This document shows, in pieces, positions 8,701 to 17,734 of a stretch of DNA of 64,000 bases. Below the pieces are notes generated by a model, which saw nothing but the letters and a program-made list of their open reading frames with translations, was not told where the DNA came from and did no database searches. Positions within the stretch are counted from its first letter, which is position 1; each line of letters begins with the position of its first letter. The translations under genes and the position numbers were made by a program. Source of the stretch: Actinospineispora eucalypti (GTDB lineage Bacteria; Actinomycetota; Actinomycetes; Mycobacteriales; Pseudonocardiaceae); contig JACHMT010000001.1 in NCBI GenBank assembly GCA_014208095.1, positions 310,001-374,000 of the forward strand, read 5' to 3'.

Positions 8701-9633
8701 ATGAGCACGTCCACCGTGGGCGCCTCCGTGCCCGATCAGCAGCCCGAAGCGATCAAGGCGGTCCCGGTAAGGCACTACGGCCGGTGGGTGTTTGCCGTCG
8801 TGCTGGCTGTGCTCGCCGCGATGCTGGTGAACACGCTGGTCACCAACCCCCGGTTCGGCTGGCCGACGGTCGGCGAGTACGTGCTCTCCGAGCCGATCCT
8901 GGCCGGGCTGAAGAACACCCTGATCCTGACCGTGCTGGCCATGGTCATCGCCGTGGTCGGCGGGCTGATCCTGGCGATCATGCGGCTGTCCCCGAACCCG
9001 ATGCTCAAGGGCGCGGCGTCCGGGTACATCTGGTTCTTCCGGGGCACCCCCGTGCTCACCCAGCTGATTTTCTGGAACTTCCTGGCCGCGCTGTTCCCCA
9101 CCCTGGGCCTGGGCATCCCGTTCGGGCCGGAGTTCGTCACCTTCGACACCAACCAGCTGATCGTCCAGTTCACCGCGTGCCTGCTGGGCCTGGGCCTGAA
9201 CGAGGCCGCGTACATGGCCGAAATCGTGCGCAGCGGCATCCAGTCGGTCGACCACGGGCAGACCGAGGCGGCCGGCGCGCTGGGCATGTCCCGCACCCAG
9301 ACGCTGCGCCGGATCGTGCTGCCGCAGGCCATGCGGGTGATCATCCCGCCGACCGGCAACGAGACCATCGCCATGCTCAAGACGACTTCGCTGGTCGTGG
9401 TGATCGGCTACTACGAGCTGCAGACGGCGGCGCAGTCCATCTACTCACGGAACTTCCAGACCATTCCGCTGCTGATCGTGGCGGCGCTGTGGTACCTGCT
9501 GATGACGTCGATCCTCACCGTCGGGCAGTCGTACCTGGAGCGGTACTACGGCCGGGGGGCGACCCGCGTCGAGCACACCGCGCTGCGCACCCGATGGCTG
9601 GGCATCGGCGGACCGAAGGGCGGGGGCGTATGA
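8701..9633 (+). CDS. Amino-acid ABC transporter permease
   Basis: A 310-residue inner-membrane permease of the HisM/GlnP type. It has several hydrophobic segments and the EAA loop that docks the ATPase ([33 protein letters not shown]). An unusually long N-terminal cytoplasmic stretch (about 25 residues) precedes the first membrane segment. Only one permease gene is present, so the transporter probably uses a homodimer. Its TGA overlaps the ATG of the ATPase gene (ATGA). Confidence 0.92.
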   Translation: MSTSTVGASVPDQQPEAIKAVPVRHYGRWVFAVVLAVLAAMLVNTLVTNPRFGWPTVGEYVLSEPILAGLKNTLILTVLAMVIAVVGGLILAIMRLSPNPMLKGAASGYIWFFRGTPVLTQLIFWNFLAALFPTLGLGIPFGPEFVTFDTNQLIVQFTACLLGLGLNEAAYMAEIVRSGIQSVDHGQTEAAGALGMSRTQTLRRIVLPQAMRVIIPPTGNETIAMLKTTSLVVVIGYYELQTAAQSIYSRNFQTIPLLIVAALWYLLMTSILTVGQSYLERYYGRGATRVEHTALRTRWLGIGGPKGGGV

Positions 9634-10403
9634 GCGAGCCTGGTGTGCCGATGGTGAAGGCCGAGCAGGTGTGCAAGAACTTCGGCTCCAACCGCGTGCT
9701 GCGCGGGATCAGCCTGGAGGTGCAGCCGCGCGAGGTGATGTGCATCATCGGGCCGTCCGGGTCCGGCAAGTCCACCTTCCTGCGCTGCATCAACCACCTG
9801 GACAAGGTGAGCGCGGGGCGCCTGTACGTGGACGGCGAGCTGGTCGGCTACCGCGAACACGGCGGGAAGCTGCACGAGCTGCGGGAGTCGGAGGTGGCCA
9901 AGCGGCGCCGGGACATCGGCATGGTGTTCCAGCGGTTCAACCTGTTCCCGCACCGCACGGCGGCGGAGAACATCATGGAAGCGCCGATGACCGTGCGCCG
10001 GACGTCTCGTGCGGACGCCCGGGCGCAGGCCGCCGAGCTTCTCGAGGGCGTCGGGCTGGGCGACAAGCTGGACCACTACCCGGCCGAGCTGTCCGGAGGG
10101 CAGCAGCAGCGGGTGGCCATCGCCCGCGCGCTGGCCATGAAGCCGAAGCTGATGCTGTTCGACGAGCCGACCTCCGCGCTGGACCCGGAGCTGGTCGGCG
10201 ACGTGCTCGGCGTGATGCGCCAGCTGGCCGAGGACGGCATGACCATGGTCGTGGTGACCCACGAGATGGGCTTCGCCCGGGAGGTCGGCGACTCGCTGGT
10301 GTTCATGGACGGCGGCGTGGTGGTGGAGACCGGCAAGCCCCGGGACGTCATCACCGAGCCCCGCCACCAGCGGACCCAGACCTTTCTCTCCAAAGTGCTC
10401 TGA
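9630..10403 (+). CDS. Amino-acid ABC transporter ATP-binding protein
   Basis: A 257-residue ATPase of the GlnQ/HisP class. Walker A is GPSGSGKST, the Q-loop lies in [10 protein letters not shown], the signature is LSGGQQQR, Walker B is [12 protein letters not shown] and the switch His lies in VVTHEMGFA; all are intact. The ATG at 9630 overlaps the permease stop. It is the last gene of the operon; the VapBC-type pair starts 30 nt downstream under its own operator. Confidence 0.94.
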   Translation: MSEPGVPMVKAEQVCKNFGSNRVLRGISLEVQPREVMCIIGPSGSGKSTFLRCINHLDKVSAGRLYVDGELVGYREHGGKLHELRESEVAKRRRDIGMVFQRFNLFPHRTAAENIMEAPMTVRRTSRADARAQAAELLEGVGLGDKLDHYPAELSGGQQQRVAIARALAMKPKLMLFDEPTSALDPELVGDVLGVMRQLAEDGMTMVVVTHEMGFAREVGDSLVFMDGGVVVETGKPRDVITEPRHQRTQTFLSKVL

Positions 10404-10407
10404 ACTC

Positions 10408-10439
10408 GCTCATACCTTGCTACGCTTTTCGGTATGAGC
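10408..10439. promoter_or_regulatory. Toxin-antitoxin operator with leaderless promoter
   Basis: A perfect 9-bp inverted repeat, GCTCATACC ... GGTATGAGC, has a 14-nt spacer, and the right arm contains the antitoxin ATG (10434). A TACGCT -10 element (10421-10426) inside the spacer would place transcription start at or next to the ATG. No ribosome-binding site precedes the ATG, so the mRNA is probably leaderless and repressed by the antitoxin itself. Confidence 0.75.
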
Positions 10440-10700
10440 ACGACCGAACGCGTCACCGTGTCGCTGCCGGACGAGGTCCGGCAGGCGGCGCAGCGGATCG
10501 CCGCCGAGCGCGGGGTCTCGTTCTCCTCGCTGGTCAGTGAGGCGCTGGTGAGCTGGATGCGCGGCCGGTTGGTGGACACCTGGCTGGCCGAGTACCAGGC
10601 CGAGCACGGCGCCTTCAGCGAGGAGGAGCTGCGCGCGCTGGCCGAGGAGTCCGGCGTGCCGTACCTGCCGCCGGGCCGCGCCGCCGAGCCGGCCGCGTGA
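10434..10700 (+). CDS. Ribbon-helix-helix antitoxin (VapB type)
   Basis: An 88-residue protein with an N-terminal ribbon-helix-helix DNA-binding fold (RVTVSLPDEVRQAAQRIAAERGVSFSSLVSEAL). A C-terminal tail rich in Glu and Ala would wrap the toxin. Its start codon lies inside a perfect inverted repeat, which suggests autoregulation. The stop overlaps the toxin GTG (GTGA), the usual coupling in such modules. Confidence 0.85.
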   Translation: MSTTERVTVSLPDEVRQAAQRIAAERGVSFSSLVSEALVSWMRGRLVDTWLAEYQAEHGAFSEEELRALAEESGVPYLPPGRAAEPAA

Positions 10701-11074
10701 ACCTGGTGCTGGACGCCGGGGCGTTGATCGCCCTGGAGCGCCGTGACCGGAAGGTCGCCGGGCTTATCGAGCTGGCTCGCCGGGCCGATGCCGGCCTGGT
10801 GACCAGTGCGCCGGTCTTGGGCCAGGTCTGGCGGCACGGCGGTCGACAGGTCGCGCTGGCCAGGTTGATGCCGTTGCTGGACGTGCGGGCCGCCGGCATC
10901 GCGGAGGCGCGTGCGGCCGGTCGCCTGCTGGGACGCAGCGACACCGCCGACGTGGTCGACGCGCTGCTCGCGCTGGTCGCCGTGCCGGGTGACCAGATCC
11001 TCACCGGTGACCCGGACGACCTGCGCCTACTCGCCGAGTCGCGGGAGATCCCGGTGACCGTCGTCGCGGTGTAG
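10697..11074 (+). CDS. PIN-domain ribonuclease toxin (VapC type)
   Basis: A 125-residue PIN-domain protein. Acidic metal ligands are visible at Asp6 and nearby Glu14 (LVLDAGALIALE), at Asp in GRSDTADVVDALLALVA, and in TGDPDDL. VapC toxins cleave tRNA or rRNA; the target here is unknown. The GTG start overlaps the antitoxin stop. All catalytic acids appear present, so the toxin is probably active. Confidence 0.87.
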   Translation: MNLVLDAGALIALERRDRKVAGLIELARRADAGLVTSAPVLGQVWRHGGRQVALARLMPLLDVRAAGIAEARAAGRLLGRSDTADVVDALLALVAVPGDQILTGDPDDLRLLAESREIPVTVVAV

Positions 11075-11119
11075 CGCGCATGGTGTGATCTGCGCCATAC
11101 TGGTCGCGGGTGACCACTG

Positions 11120-11791
11120 ATGAGCATGTTGCATCCCAGGCCCGGACCGCACCCGGTGCACACCGTCCACCGGGTGAGCGCCCTCGTGCTCGGCGCCTTC
11201 CTGTGCGTGTTCGGCGTGCTCGGCTTCGCGCGGGGGCAGCCGTTCTTCTCCACCGAGGGCTCGGTGGTGCTCGGGCTCTCCTCGAACGGCCTGCTGGCGG
11301 CGATATCCGTGCTGGTCGGGTTGGTCCTGATCGGCTCGGCGGCGCTCGGCGGGAACGCCGCGTCCACGATCTCGCTGGTGATCGGCGGGCTGTTCGTGCT
11401 GTCCGGGATGGCGAACAGCATGGTGTTGGGGACCGACCTGAACGTGCTGGCGTTCCGCATGCCGAACATCCTGTTCAGCCTGGCGGTCGGCGCGGTGCTG
11501 CTGATCACCGGCGGGTGGGGGCGGCTGACCGGCGGGCTGCCGGATGACAACCCGTACCACGCCGACCCGGTGCCTTCACCGGAGACGGAGGCCGAGCAGG
11601 ACCACTGGCCCGCCGCCCTGTCGGCCGAGCTGGCCGAGGCCGAGCGGGCGTACGCCCTGCACTACGCCACACCCGAGCAGCTACGCCGCCTGGACCTGGT
11701 CCACCGCTACCGCTCGCCCGCCGACCGCCGCCGCATCTGGCAAGACTCCGCCCCGCCCCAACCCCCTGATTCAGTCACTCCAGCACCTTGA
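11120..11791 (+). CDS. DUF4383 membrane protein
   Basis: A 223-residue protein with four hydrophobic segments between residues 15 and 135 (a DUF4383 core, conserved in actinobacteria, function unknown). A hydrophilic C-terminal region is rich in charged residues. The ATG at 11120 is the first in frame after the upstream stop. The final residues (PDSVTPAP) and the TGA stop are encoded by the first two units of a 22-bp repeat array, and the 64 nt before the array hold 37 C and 13 G. Confidence 0.8.
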   Translation: MSMLHPRPGPHPVHTVHRVSALVLGAFLCVFGVLGFARGQPFFSTEGSVVLGLSSNGLLAAISVLVGLVLIGSAALGGNAASTISLVIGGLFVLSGMANSMVLGTDLNVLAFRMPNILFSLAVGAVLLITGGWGRLTGGLPDDNPYHADPVPSPETEAEQDHWPAALSAELAEAERAYALHYATPEQLRRLDLVHRYRSPADRRRIWQDSAPPQPPDSVTPAP

Positions 11792-12008
11792 TTCAGTGAC
11801 TCTGGCACCTTGATTCAGTGCCTCTGGCACCTTGATTCAGTGACTCTGGCACCTTGATTCAGTGACTCTGGCACCTTGATTCAGTCACTCTGGCAGCCTG
11901 CTTCGGTCACCCTGGCCCTGCTGAAGGCACTGAATCACCCTGCTAAAGGCACTGAATCAGGGTGCCAGAGGCACTGAATCAAGGTGCCGAAGGCACTGAA
12001 TCAGGGTG
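11765..12008. repeat. 22-bp repeat array 3, forward then inverted units
   Basis: Seven forward units (TGATTCAGTGACTCTGGCAC type) are followed by about four inverted units (GGCACTGAATCA type), so the array can fold into a very large hairpin. It separates two convergent genes: it supplies the last codons and stop of DUF4383 on the left and abuts the stop of the CMD-fold gene on the right. The left flank is C-rich and the right flank G-rich on the plus strand (12011-12090: 41 G, 12 C). This is a likely bidirectional terminator. Confidence 0.95.
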
Positions 12009-12017
12009 GGGTTGGGG

Positions 12018-12608
12018 TTAGCGGCCTAGGAGGAAGAACTCGGGGTTGGGGCGGAGGGCCGTTAGGTGGGCTAGGCGGTTGGACATGGCGAAGAGGGCGG
12101 TGATCGCGCCTACGTCCCAGATCTCCTCGGCGGTGAGGCCGGCCTCGCGGGCCGCTTCCAGGTCGTCTTCGCGCAGCGTGGCCGAGTCGGTGGCGATCTG
12201 CAGCGCCAGGTCCACGATGGCCCGTTCCCTCGGTGGCAGGTCGGCGCCGTAGGGGTTGGCCGCGACCACGTCGGGCAGCTCGGGGTCCTTGGCCCGGATC
12301 CGCAGGATCGCGCCGTGCGCCACCACGCAGTAGGTGCAGTGGTTGGCCCCCGAGGTGGCCACCACGATCAGCTCCCGCTCGGCGGCCGACAGCGTCGGAC
12401 CGTCGTCGGCCGGCGTCATCAGGGCGTCGTGGTAGTCCATGAATGCGCGCAGCTCGGCCGGACGGCGGGCCAGCGCGCGGAACACATTCGGCACGAAACC
12501 CGTCTTCTCGACGATCTTCTCGATGCGTTCTCGCAGGTCATCCGGCAGGTCGGCGGGCTCGACCGTGCCGAACCGGCTGGCCGGGCGGGCGGGCGCGGTA
12601 TCACTCAT
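12018..12608 (-). CDS. Carboxymuconolactone decarboxylase-fold peroxidase-related protein
   Basis: A 196-residue AhpD-like protein. It has the redox motif HCTYCVVAHG (CxxC followed by His) in the middle, the helical SAAERELIVVATSGAN segment before it, and a C-terminal helix ALFAMSNRLAHLTAL. Homologues are labelled peroxidase-related enzymes; no substrate can be named. The ATG at 12608 was preferred over the upstream alternative at 12617 because the conserved protein starts near it. Its 3' end is C-rich on the coding strand and faces repeat array 3. Confidence 0.85.
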   Translation of the reverse strand: MSDTAPARPASRFGTVEPADLPDDLRERIEKIVEKTGFVPNVFRALARRPAELRAFMDYHDALMTPADDGPTLSAAERELIVVATSGANHCTYCVVAHGAILRIRAKDPELPDVVAANPYGADLPPRERAIVDLALQIATDSATLREDDLEAAREAGLTAEEIWDVGAITALFAMSNRLAHLTALRPNPEFFLLGR

Positions 12609-12661
12609 GCAGACCAACGTATCTGCTCGCGTCCGGCGGGCGACCGCGGAATCATGAACGC

Positions 12662-13006
12662 ATGGGGGAAACCGCGGAAACCAGGGTCGAGGCGAAGGCC
12701 TACCAACCCGTGCTGTCCCGGTGGTGCGCCGAGCGCGTGCCGGCCGCCGCGCGGCATTCGCGGCAGGTGGCGTACACCATCCACGAGGGCGTGGTGACGA
12801 TCGTGGACCGCCGCCCGCCGACCTTCCCCGAGCTCACCTCCGCGTGGACCCGCACCCCGATCGCCCAGCTGCGACTGGACACCGAGGGTCAGTGGCACGC
12901 CTACCGCCGCGCCGGCGACCGCTGGGAGCCCTACGCCCCCCACCCGACCGGCCCACTGGAGGACCTGCTGACCGAGATCGCCGCCGACCCCCGCTTCTGG
13001 CGCTAA
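12662..13006 (+). CDS. DUF3024 domain protein
   Basis: A 114-residue protein. The pattern CAERVPAAARHSRQVAYTIHEGVVTIVDRRPP and TRTPIAQLRLDTEGQWHAYRRAGDRW is that of DUF3024, a small actinobacterial family of unknown function. The ATG at 12662 follows the divergent promoter region shared with the CMD-fold gene. Its stop lies 20 nt from the stop of the convergent 661-residue gene. Confidence 0.75.
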   Translation: MGETAETRVEAKAYQPVLSRWCAERVPAAARHSRQVAYTIHEGVVTIVDRRPPTFPELTSAWTRTPIAQLRLDTEGQWHAYRRAGDRWEPYAPHPTGPLEDLLTEIAADPRFWR

Positions 13007-13025
13007 CGGCGAGCGGGGCTGGGGA

Positions 13026-15011
13026 CTAGCTGGCCGAGGAGTGGATGGTCTCCTGGGTGGGGATCTCGCGCTGCGCGGGTACCACCGGCATGGCGGGTTC
13101 CGTCGGTTCGGCCGGCTTTGACTGGTCGTCCGCCGCGACGATGACCGGGACACCGGCCCGGCGCAGCGCGTCCAGCACGGTCTCCGGCGGGGTGGCGGGG
13201 TTGGGTGGTTCGGTGGAGGCGAAACCGCCGGCCACCGCGAGGACGCGGGGGGCGGCGGCGGCCACCAGGAGGTGCTCCATGCCCAGTGCGCCGGCGTCCA
13301 GCAGGACGACCAGGTCGGCGGTGTCCGCCTCGGGCAGGGCGCCGAGCAGCGCGTCCGTCTCCATGAACCGGACGGTGCCCGGGCTGCGCCGTTCCTCGGC
13401 CGCCTGGGCCCACCGCCGGGCCAGCCCGGGAGCGCGCTCGCGCAGCCGGTCCAGCAGCTCCACCATCCGCCGCTGATCGACCCGCTCGCGCAGTGCGGCG
13501 GCCAACCGGGGCAGCGCCTCCCGGTACTTGGGCAGGCTGTGCTGGCGCAACGCGCGGACCAGCGCGTCCACCTCGGGGCCGGTCGGGCCGGGGGTCGCCC
13601 GGACCATCCCGTCGGCCAGCGCGGATAGCTGGTTGCGGGCGTCGGTGAGCCGCTCGGTGTCGCTGCACTCGACGATCGTGCGGGCCACCGTCTCGATGCT
13701 GGCCATGTCGGCCAGCGCCATCACCCGCACCGGGCTGGCCGGGTGGGCGAACTGCACCTCGCGGCGCAGCTCCTCGGCCTTCAGGCCGGCGTCCTTGATC
13801 CGGACCAGCTGCTTGTGCAGCGCGTCCACCGTCGGCACGTCGGTGGGCGGCGGCACGCCGAGCTTCCCGCCCAAGTCGCCGACCTCGCGCATGGCCTTGA
13901 CCAGCTCGATGAAGGTGAGCGCCTGGCGGATCACCGAGGCGTCCTGCACCGGGGCTTCCAGGCGCAGCTTGCCCAGCACCGGCTCCACCGCGCGCTGCCG
14001 GGCGGACCGGAAGTAGCTGCGGGAGCGGCCGCCGGAGTCCAGGAAGTTGGCGTAGTCGCGGAGCAGTTCCTGCTCCTCGTCGGAGATCTCCCCGGTGACC
14101 GCCATCTGGTCCCCGGCGTCGCGCAGCTTGTCGGCGGTCTGCACCACGTCGGCGGTGCGCCGCAGCAGGTTGGTCAGTGCGGTCCGGCCGGAGCCGAACA
14201 CCACCCCGGACAGCGCCTCCCGGCTCCACGGGGTGTCCTCGTCGTCCTCGGCGTCGACCGCGTCCAGCGCGGTCACGCAGCGGGTTGCGGCCGTGCGCAG
14301 GGTCGATAATCGGGGCGGCTCGAGGGAGCCGACCAGCTCCGGCACCAGCATCGCCGGGCCGACGGTCTCCGGGGTCTCCGCCGCGTCGGCCGCCGGGCCG
14401 CACTCACCACCGGCCTCCCGGCACAGCCGGGCGACCTCCTCGGTGGACGGCAGCTGCTCCGATTCGGGCAGCGCCTGCTCCAGCCGGGCCCGGCGGGCCG
14501 GGGTGGCGGTGATGAGCAGGCTGCGCAGTTCCCGCTGCTCCGAGTCGGACAGCGGGAGCGCCTCGTCGAGGCACAGGTCGGCGGCGGTGTCCGGTAGCGC
14601 CCGGCGCACCAGGCGCAGCGTCTCCGCGTCGGTTCCGCTGACCAGCACCCGCTTGCCGTCCATGAGCACGGCTTCCAGGGTGCGGGCCAGGCCGGCCGGC
14701 GTGGCGATGTCCAGCAGCGCGCACGGGTAGCGGCGCACCACCTCGACGATCAGCTCGGGGTCATCGGTCAGGGCTTCCACGCTCGCCGATACCTCGCCTC
14801 CGGAGTCACTCGGTCGGGCGAGCACCTCGGACAGCCGGTAGAGGCCGATCGGCGTGCGCCCGTTCTCCCGGCGGCGACCGATCTCGGCAACGGCCTTCGC
14901 CGGTGCACCCTCGTTCGCCGTACGTGCGGCCAGCACACCGACCAGTTCTTCGGTCGGATCGGTGGGGGAGCCAGCCTGCCGCGAAGACTCCGCGGCGCCC
15001 AGATCCAACAC
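13026..15011 (-). CDS. Large hypothetical protein, possibly a degenerate SF1 helicase-like core
   Basis: A 661-residue protein I do not recognise. It is soluble, highly helical and Ala/Leu/Arg-rich, with no signal peptide or membrane segment. Two regions recall DNA2/NAM7-type helicase scaffolds: GLARTLEAVLMDGKRVLVSG near residue 110, and ADLVVLLDAGALGMEHLLVA ... PRVLAVAGG near 570, which resembles a Walker B strand and its following strand. There is no Walker A GxGKT and no DExx, so it should not hydrolyse ATP; this relation is inference. A GTG start at 15011 follows GTGGAGGTGACG. It is a single-gene unit. Confidence 0.6.
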   Translation of the reverse strand: MLDLGAAESSRQAGSPTDPTEELVGVLAARTANEGAPAKAVAEIGRRRENGRTPIGLYRLSEVLARPSDSGGEVSASVEALTDDPELIVEVVRRYPCALLDIATPAGLARTLEAVLMDGKRVLVSGTDAETLRLVRRALPDTAADLCLDEALPLSDSEQRELRSLLITATPARRARLEQALPESEQLPSTEEVARLCREAGGECGPAADAAETPETVGPAMLVPELVGSLEPPRLSTLRTAATRCVTALDAVDAEDDEDTPWSREALSGVVFGSGRTALTNLLRRTADVVQTADKLRDAGDQMAVTGEISDEEQELLRDYANFLDSGGRSRSYFRSARQRAVEPVLGKLRLEAPVQDASVIRQALTFIELVKAMREVGDLGGKLGVPPPTDVPTVDALHKQLVRIKDAGLKAEELRREVQFAHPASPVRVMALADMASIETVARTIVECSDTERLTDARNQLSALADGMVRATPGPTGPEVDALVRALRQHSLPKYREALPRLAAALRERVDQRRMVELLDRLRERAPGLARRWAQAAEERRSPGTVRFMETDALLGALPEADTADLVVLLDAGALGMEHLLVAAAAPRVLAVAGGFASTEPPNPATPPETVLDALRRAGVPVIVAADDQSKPAEPTEPAMPVVPAQREIPTQETIHSSAS

Positions 15012-15329
15012 TCGTCACCTCCACGGGCAGGTTCTGGAGACTCTAGGGCCCCGACAGCGGTCACATAATGTATCGGCAAACCGCCCGGATCGTTCCGCTG
15101 TCTGGAGGAATATCTGCGGGATCGGTGACTCTCCGCGATTCTCGGTAGGTCCGTGTGGGTCCTCGGTCGCCGCGCGAGCGCCCATTCGGACCAGCCGCTC
15201 CTCCGCCGGACGTGGCAATTCGGCCGTTTATCCGGAGCATTCAGCGGGTACTCGTTTGATATAATACGAAGGGCACTCCGTGAGCGGCATAACACCAGCG
15301 TTCAACGGAGTTTGTTAGGCCGAACGGGG
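15012..15329. other. Intergenic region upstream of the 661-residue gene
   Basis: 318 nt with no supported gene. It must hold the promoter of the minus-strand 661-residue gene and the 3' end of the ybdD-cstA transcript. It is locally AT-rich around 15255-15275 (gatataatacg). A 7-bp inverted repeat, ACTCCGT ... ACGGAGT, spans 15277-15313 and could be a weak terminator for the cstA-ybdD unit. Confidence 0.4.
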
Positions 15330-15530
15330 TCAGCAGCAGCGCGCGCCGGGGCGGGCCGACTGCTCGGCCCGCCACCGCTCGAACTCCCGCCGGCCCATCG
15401 TCGGCTCGCCGGGATGCGCCCGTTGCTGGTGCTCCAGGTACCGCTCGTACCCGGACTCCCCGGTGAGCTCGCGCAGGTACCAGAGCACCCCGCGCAGCCC
15501 TCGGAGCACCTCGCCGGCCAGCCGCCTCAC
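15330..15530 (-). CDS. YbdD/YjiX family protein
   Basis: A 66-residue protein of the YbdD/YjiX (DUF466) family: LRGLRGVLWYLRELTGESGYERYLEHQQRAHPGEPTMGRREFERWR. The family is almost always encoded next to CstA-type pyruvate/peptide transporters and is needed for transport in E. coli BtsT/CstA systems. The GTG start overlaps the cstA stop (GTGA), so it is translationally coupled. The tail is Cys-Cys. Confidence 0.9.
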   Translation of the reverse strand: MRRLAGEVLRGLRGVLWYLRELTGESGYERYLEHQQRAHPGEPTMGRREFERWRAEQSARPGARCC

Positions 15531-17734
15531 GGCGCCGGCTCCCGGTCGCCCGTGCCGCCGGAGCCGCCCGGTGCATCCGGCCCCTCGGCGCTCGAGGAAC
15601 TCGGCCCGCCGACCAGGGCCGGCTCACCCCGGCCGGACCAGCCGGTCGGCGTGGGGATCTTGGACTCCACGAACGGGGCCTCCGAGCTGGACAGCGGGGC
15701 GGGGGCCCGCAACGCCCCGACCCAGATCCGCGCGGCGTCCAGGATGACGATCACGATCAGCGCCGCGAACAGGATGGACAGCACCCCGTCCACGGTGGAG
15801 TTGGTGACCACCCGCTCCATGTCGGCCAGGCTCTTCGCCGGGGCCAGCACCTGCCCCTGCTCCAGTGCGGCGGCGAAGCGCTCCCGCTGGGCGAAGAAGC
15901 CCAGCTTGGGGTCGGCCGAGAAGATCTTCTGCCAGCTGGCGGTCAGGGTCACCGCCGCGTCCCAGGCCAGCGGGATCCCGGTCACCCAGGCCCACTTGGC
16001 CTTGCCGTTCTTGATCAGGATCGTGGTGCACACGGTGAGTGCCACGGCGGCCAGCAGCTGGTTGGCGATGCCGAACAGCGGGAACAGCTGGTTGATGCCG
16101 CCCAGCGGGTCGGTCACGCCGGCGTAGAGGAAGTAGCCCCAGGCCAGCACGACCACCGCGCTGGTGGCGTAGAGGCCGGGCTTCCAGGAGACGTTGCGCA
16201 GCGGCTTGTAGACGTTGCCCAGGGTGTCCTGGAGCATGAACCGGCCGACCCGGGTGCCCGCGTCCACCGTGGTGAGGATGAACAGGGCCTCGAACATGAT
16301 GGCGAAGTGGTACCAGAACGCCTTCAGCGCGGCGCCGCCGAACACGGCGGAGAAGATCTCCGACATGCCCATGGCGAACGTGGGCGCACCGCCCGTGCGG
16401 GCGACCAGCGTCTGCTCCTCGACCGAGGCGGCGGCCGCCGACAGGGCCTCCGGGGTGATCGAGAAGCCGAGGTTGTTCACGGCGGTCGAAGCGGTCTGCA
16501 CCGTGTTCCCCAGCAGGCCGGCCGGCGCGTTCATCGCGTAGTACAGGCCGGGCTCGATGATGCAGGCCGCGATCAGCGCCATGATCGCCACGAACGACTC
16601 CATCAGCATGGCGCCGTAGCCGATCACCCGGACCTGGGATTCCTTCTGGATCATCTTCGGCGTGGTGCCCGACGAGATCAGCGCATGGAACCCGGACAGC
16701 GCGCCACAGGCGATGGTGATGAACACGAACGGGAACAGCGCGCCGGAGAACACCGGGCCGGTGCCGGAGGAGGCGAACTTGGTGATCGCCTCGGTCTGCA
16801 TGACCGGCGCGGCCAGCAGCACGCTGATGCCGAGCAGCGCGATGGTGCCGATCTTCATGAAGGTGGACAGGTAGTCGCGCGGGGCCAGCAGCATCCACAC
16901 CGGCAGCACCGAGGCGGCGAAGCCGTAGATCACCAGCCAGATCACCAGCGCCCTCGGGGACAGGGTGAACATGGGCGCCAGCGCGGACTCGGCCACCCAG
17001 CCGCCGGCGACGATCGCCACCAGCAGCAGCGCCACGCCGATCACGCTGGTCTCCAGCACCTTGCCCGGCCGGAAGACCCGCAGGTAGAAGCCCATCAGCA
17101 GGGCGATCGGGATGGTCATCGCGATGGAGAAGGTGCCCCACGGGGACTTGGCCAGCGCGCCGACCACGACCAGCGCCAGCACCGCCAGCAGAATGATCAT
17201 GATGGCGAACACCGCGACCAGCGCGGCGATGCCGCCGATCGGGCCGATCTCGTCGCGGGCCATCTGACCCAGCGAGCGGCCGTCCCGCCGCATGGAGAAG
17301 AACAGCACCACCATGTCCTGCACCGCGCCGGCGAAAATCACGCCGGCGACGATCCAGATGGTCCCGGGCAGGTACCCCATCTGCGCGGCCAGCACCGGGC
17401 CGACCAGCGGGCCGGCGCCGGCGATCGCGGCGAAGTGGTGGCCGAACAGCACCCGGCGGTCCGTGGTGTGGTAGTCGATGCCGTTGTCCAGGCGCTCCGC
17501 CGGAGTGGCCCGGCGGTCGTCCACCTGCAGCACCTTGCGGGTGATGAACCGGGCGTAGAACCGGTAGCCGATGGCGTACGAGCCGAGTGCCGCCGCCAGC
17601 AGCCAGATGGCGGAGATCTTCTCGCCCCGGGACAGCGCGAGCACTCCCCATCCGACCGCGCCGACCAGGGCCACGGCGGTCCAGATCAGGATCGAGCGCA
17701 CGTTGATGCTTCGCGTCTTTGCGACCGTCATCAT
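15527..17734 (-). CDS. cstA: Carbon starvation protein CstA
   Basis: A 735-residue polytopic membrane protein of the CstA family. Family members carry pyruvate or peptides into the cell when preferred carbon is exhausted. About 16-18 hydrophobic segments are visible, with the conserved GPLVGPVLAAQMGYLPGTIWI and FGHHFAAIAGAG motifs near residue 100-130 and GALSGFHALISSGTTPKMI further on. The ATG at 17734 is placed 8 nt after GGAGGGG; the frame runs on to 17842. The last 70 residues are hydrophilic and rich in Pro, Ser and Gly. Confidence 0.95.
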   Translation of the reverse strand: MMTVAKTRSINVRSILIWTAVALVGAVGWGVLALSRGEKISAIWLLAAALGSYAIGYRFYARFITRKVLQVDDRRATPAERLDNGIDYHTTDRRVLFGHHFAAIAGAGPLVGPVLAAQMGYLPGTIWIVAGVIFAGAVQDMVVLFFSMRRDGRSLGQMARDEIGPIGGIAALVAVFAIMIILLAVLALVVVGALAKSPWGTFSIAMTIPIALLMGFYLRVFRPGKVLETSVIGVALLLVAIVAGGWVAESALAPMFTLSPRALVIWLVIYGFAASVLPVWMLLAPRDYLSTFMKIGTIALLGISVLLAAPVMQTEAITKFASSGTGPVFSGALFPFVFITIACGALSGFHALISSGTTPKMIQKESQVRVIGYGAMLMESFVAIMALIAACIIEPGLYYAMNAPAGLLGNTVQTASTAVNNLGFSITPEALSAAAASVEEQTLVARTGGAPTFAMGMSEIFSAVFGGAALKAFWYHFAIMFEALFILTTVDAGTRVGRFMLQDTLGNVYKPLRNVSWKPGLYATSAVVVLAWGYFLYAGVTDPLGGINQLFPLFGIANQLLAAVALTVCTTILIKNGKAKWAWVTGIPLAWDAAVTLTASWQKIFSADPKLGFFAQRERFAAALEQGQVLAPAKSLADMERVVTNSTVDGVLSILFAALIVIVILDAARIWVGALRAPAPLSSSEAPFVESKIPTPTGWSGRGEPALVGGPSSSSAEGPDAPGGSGGTGDREPAP

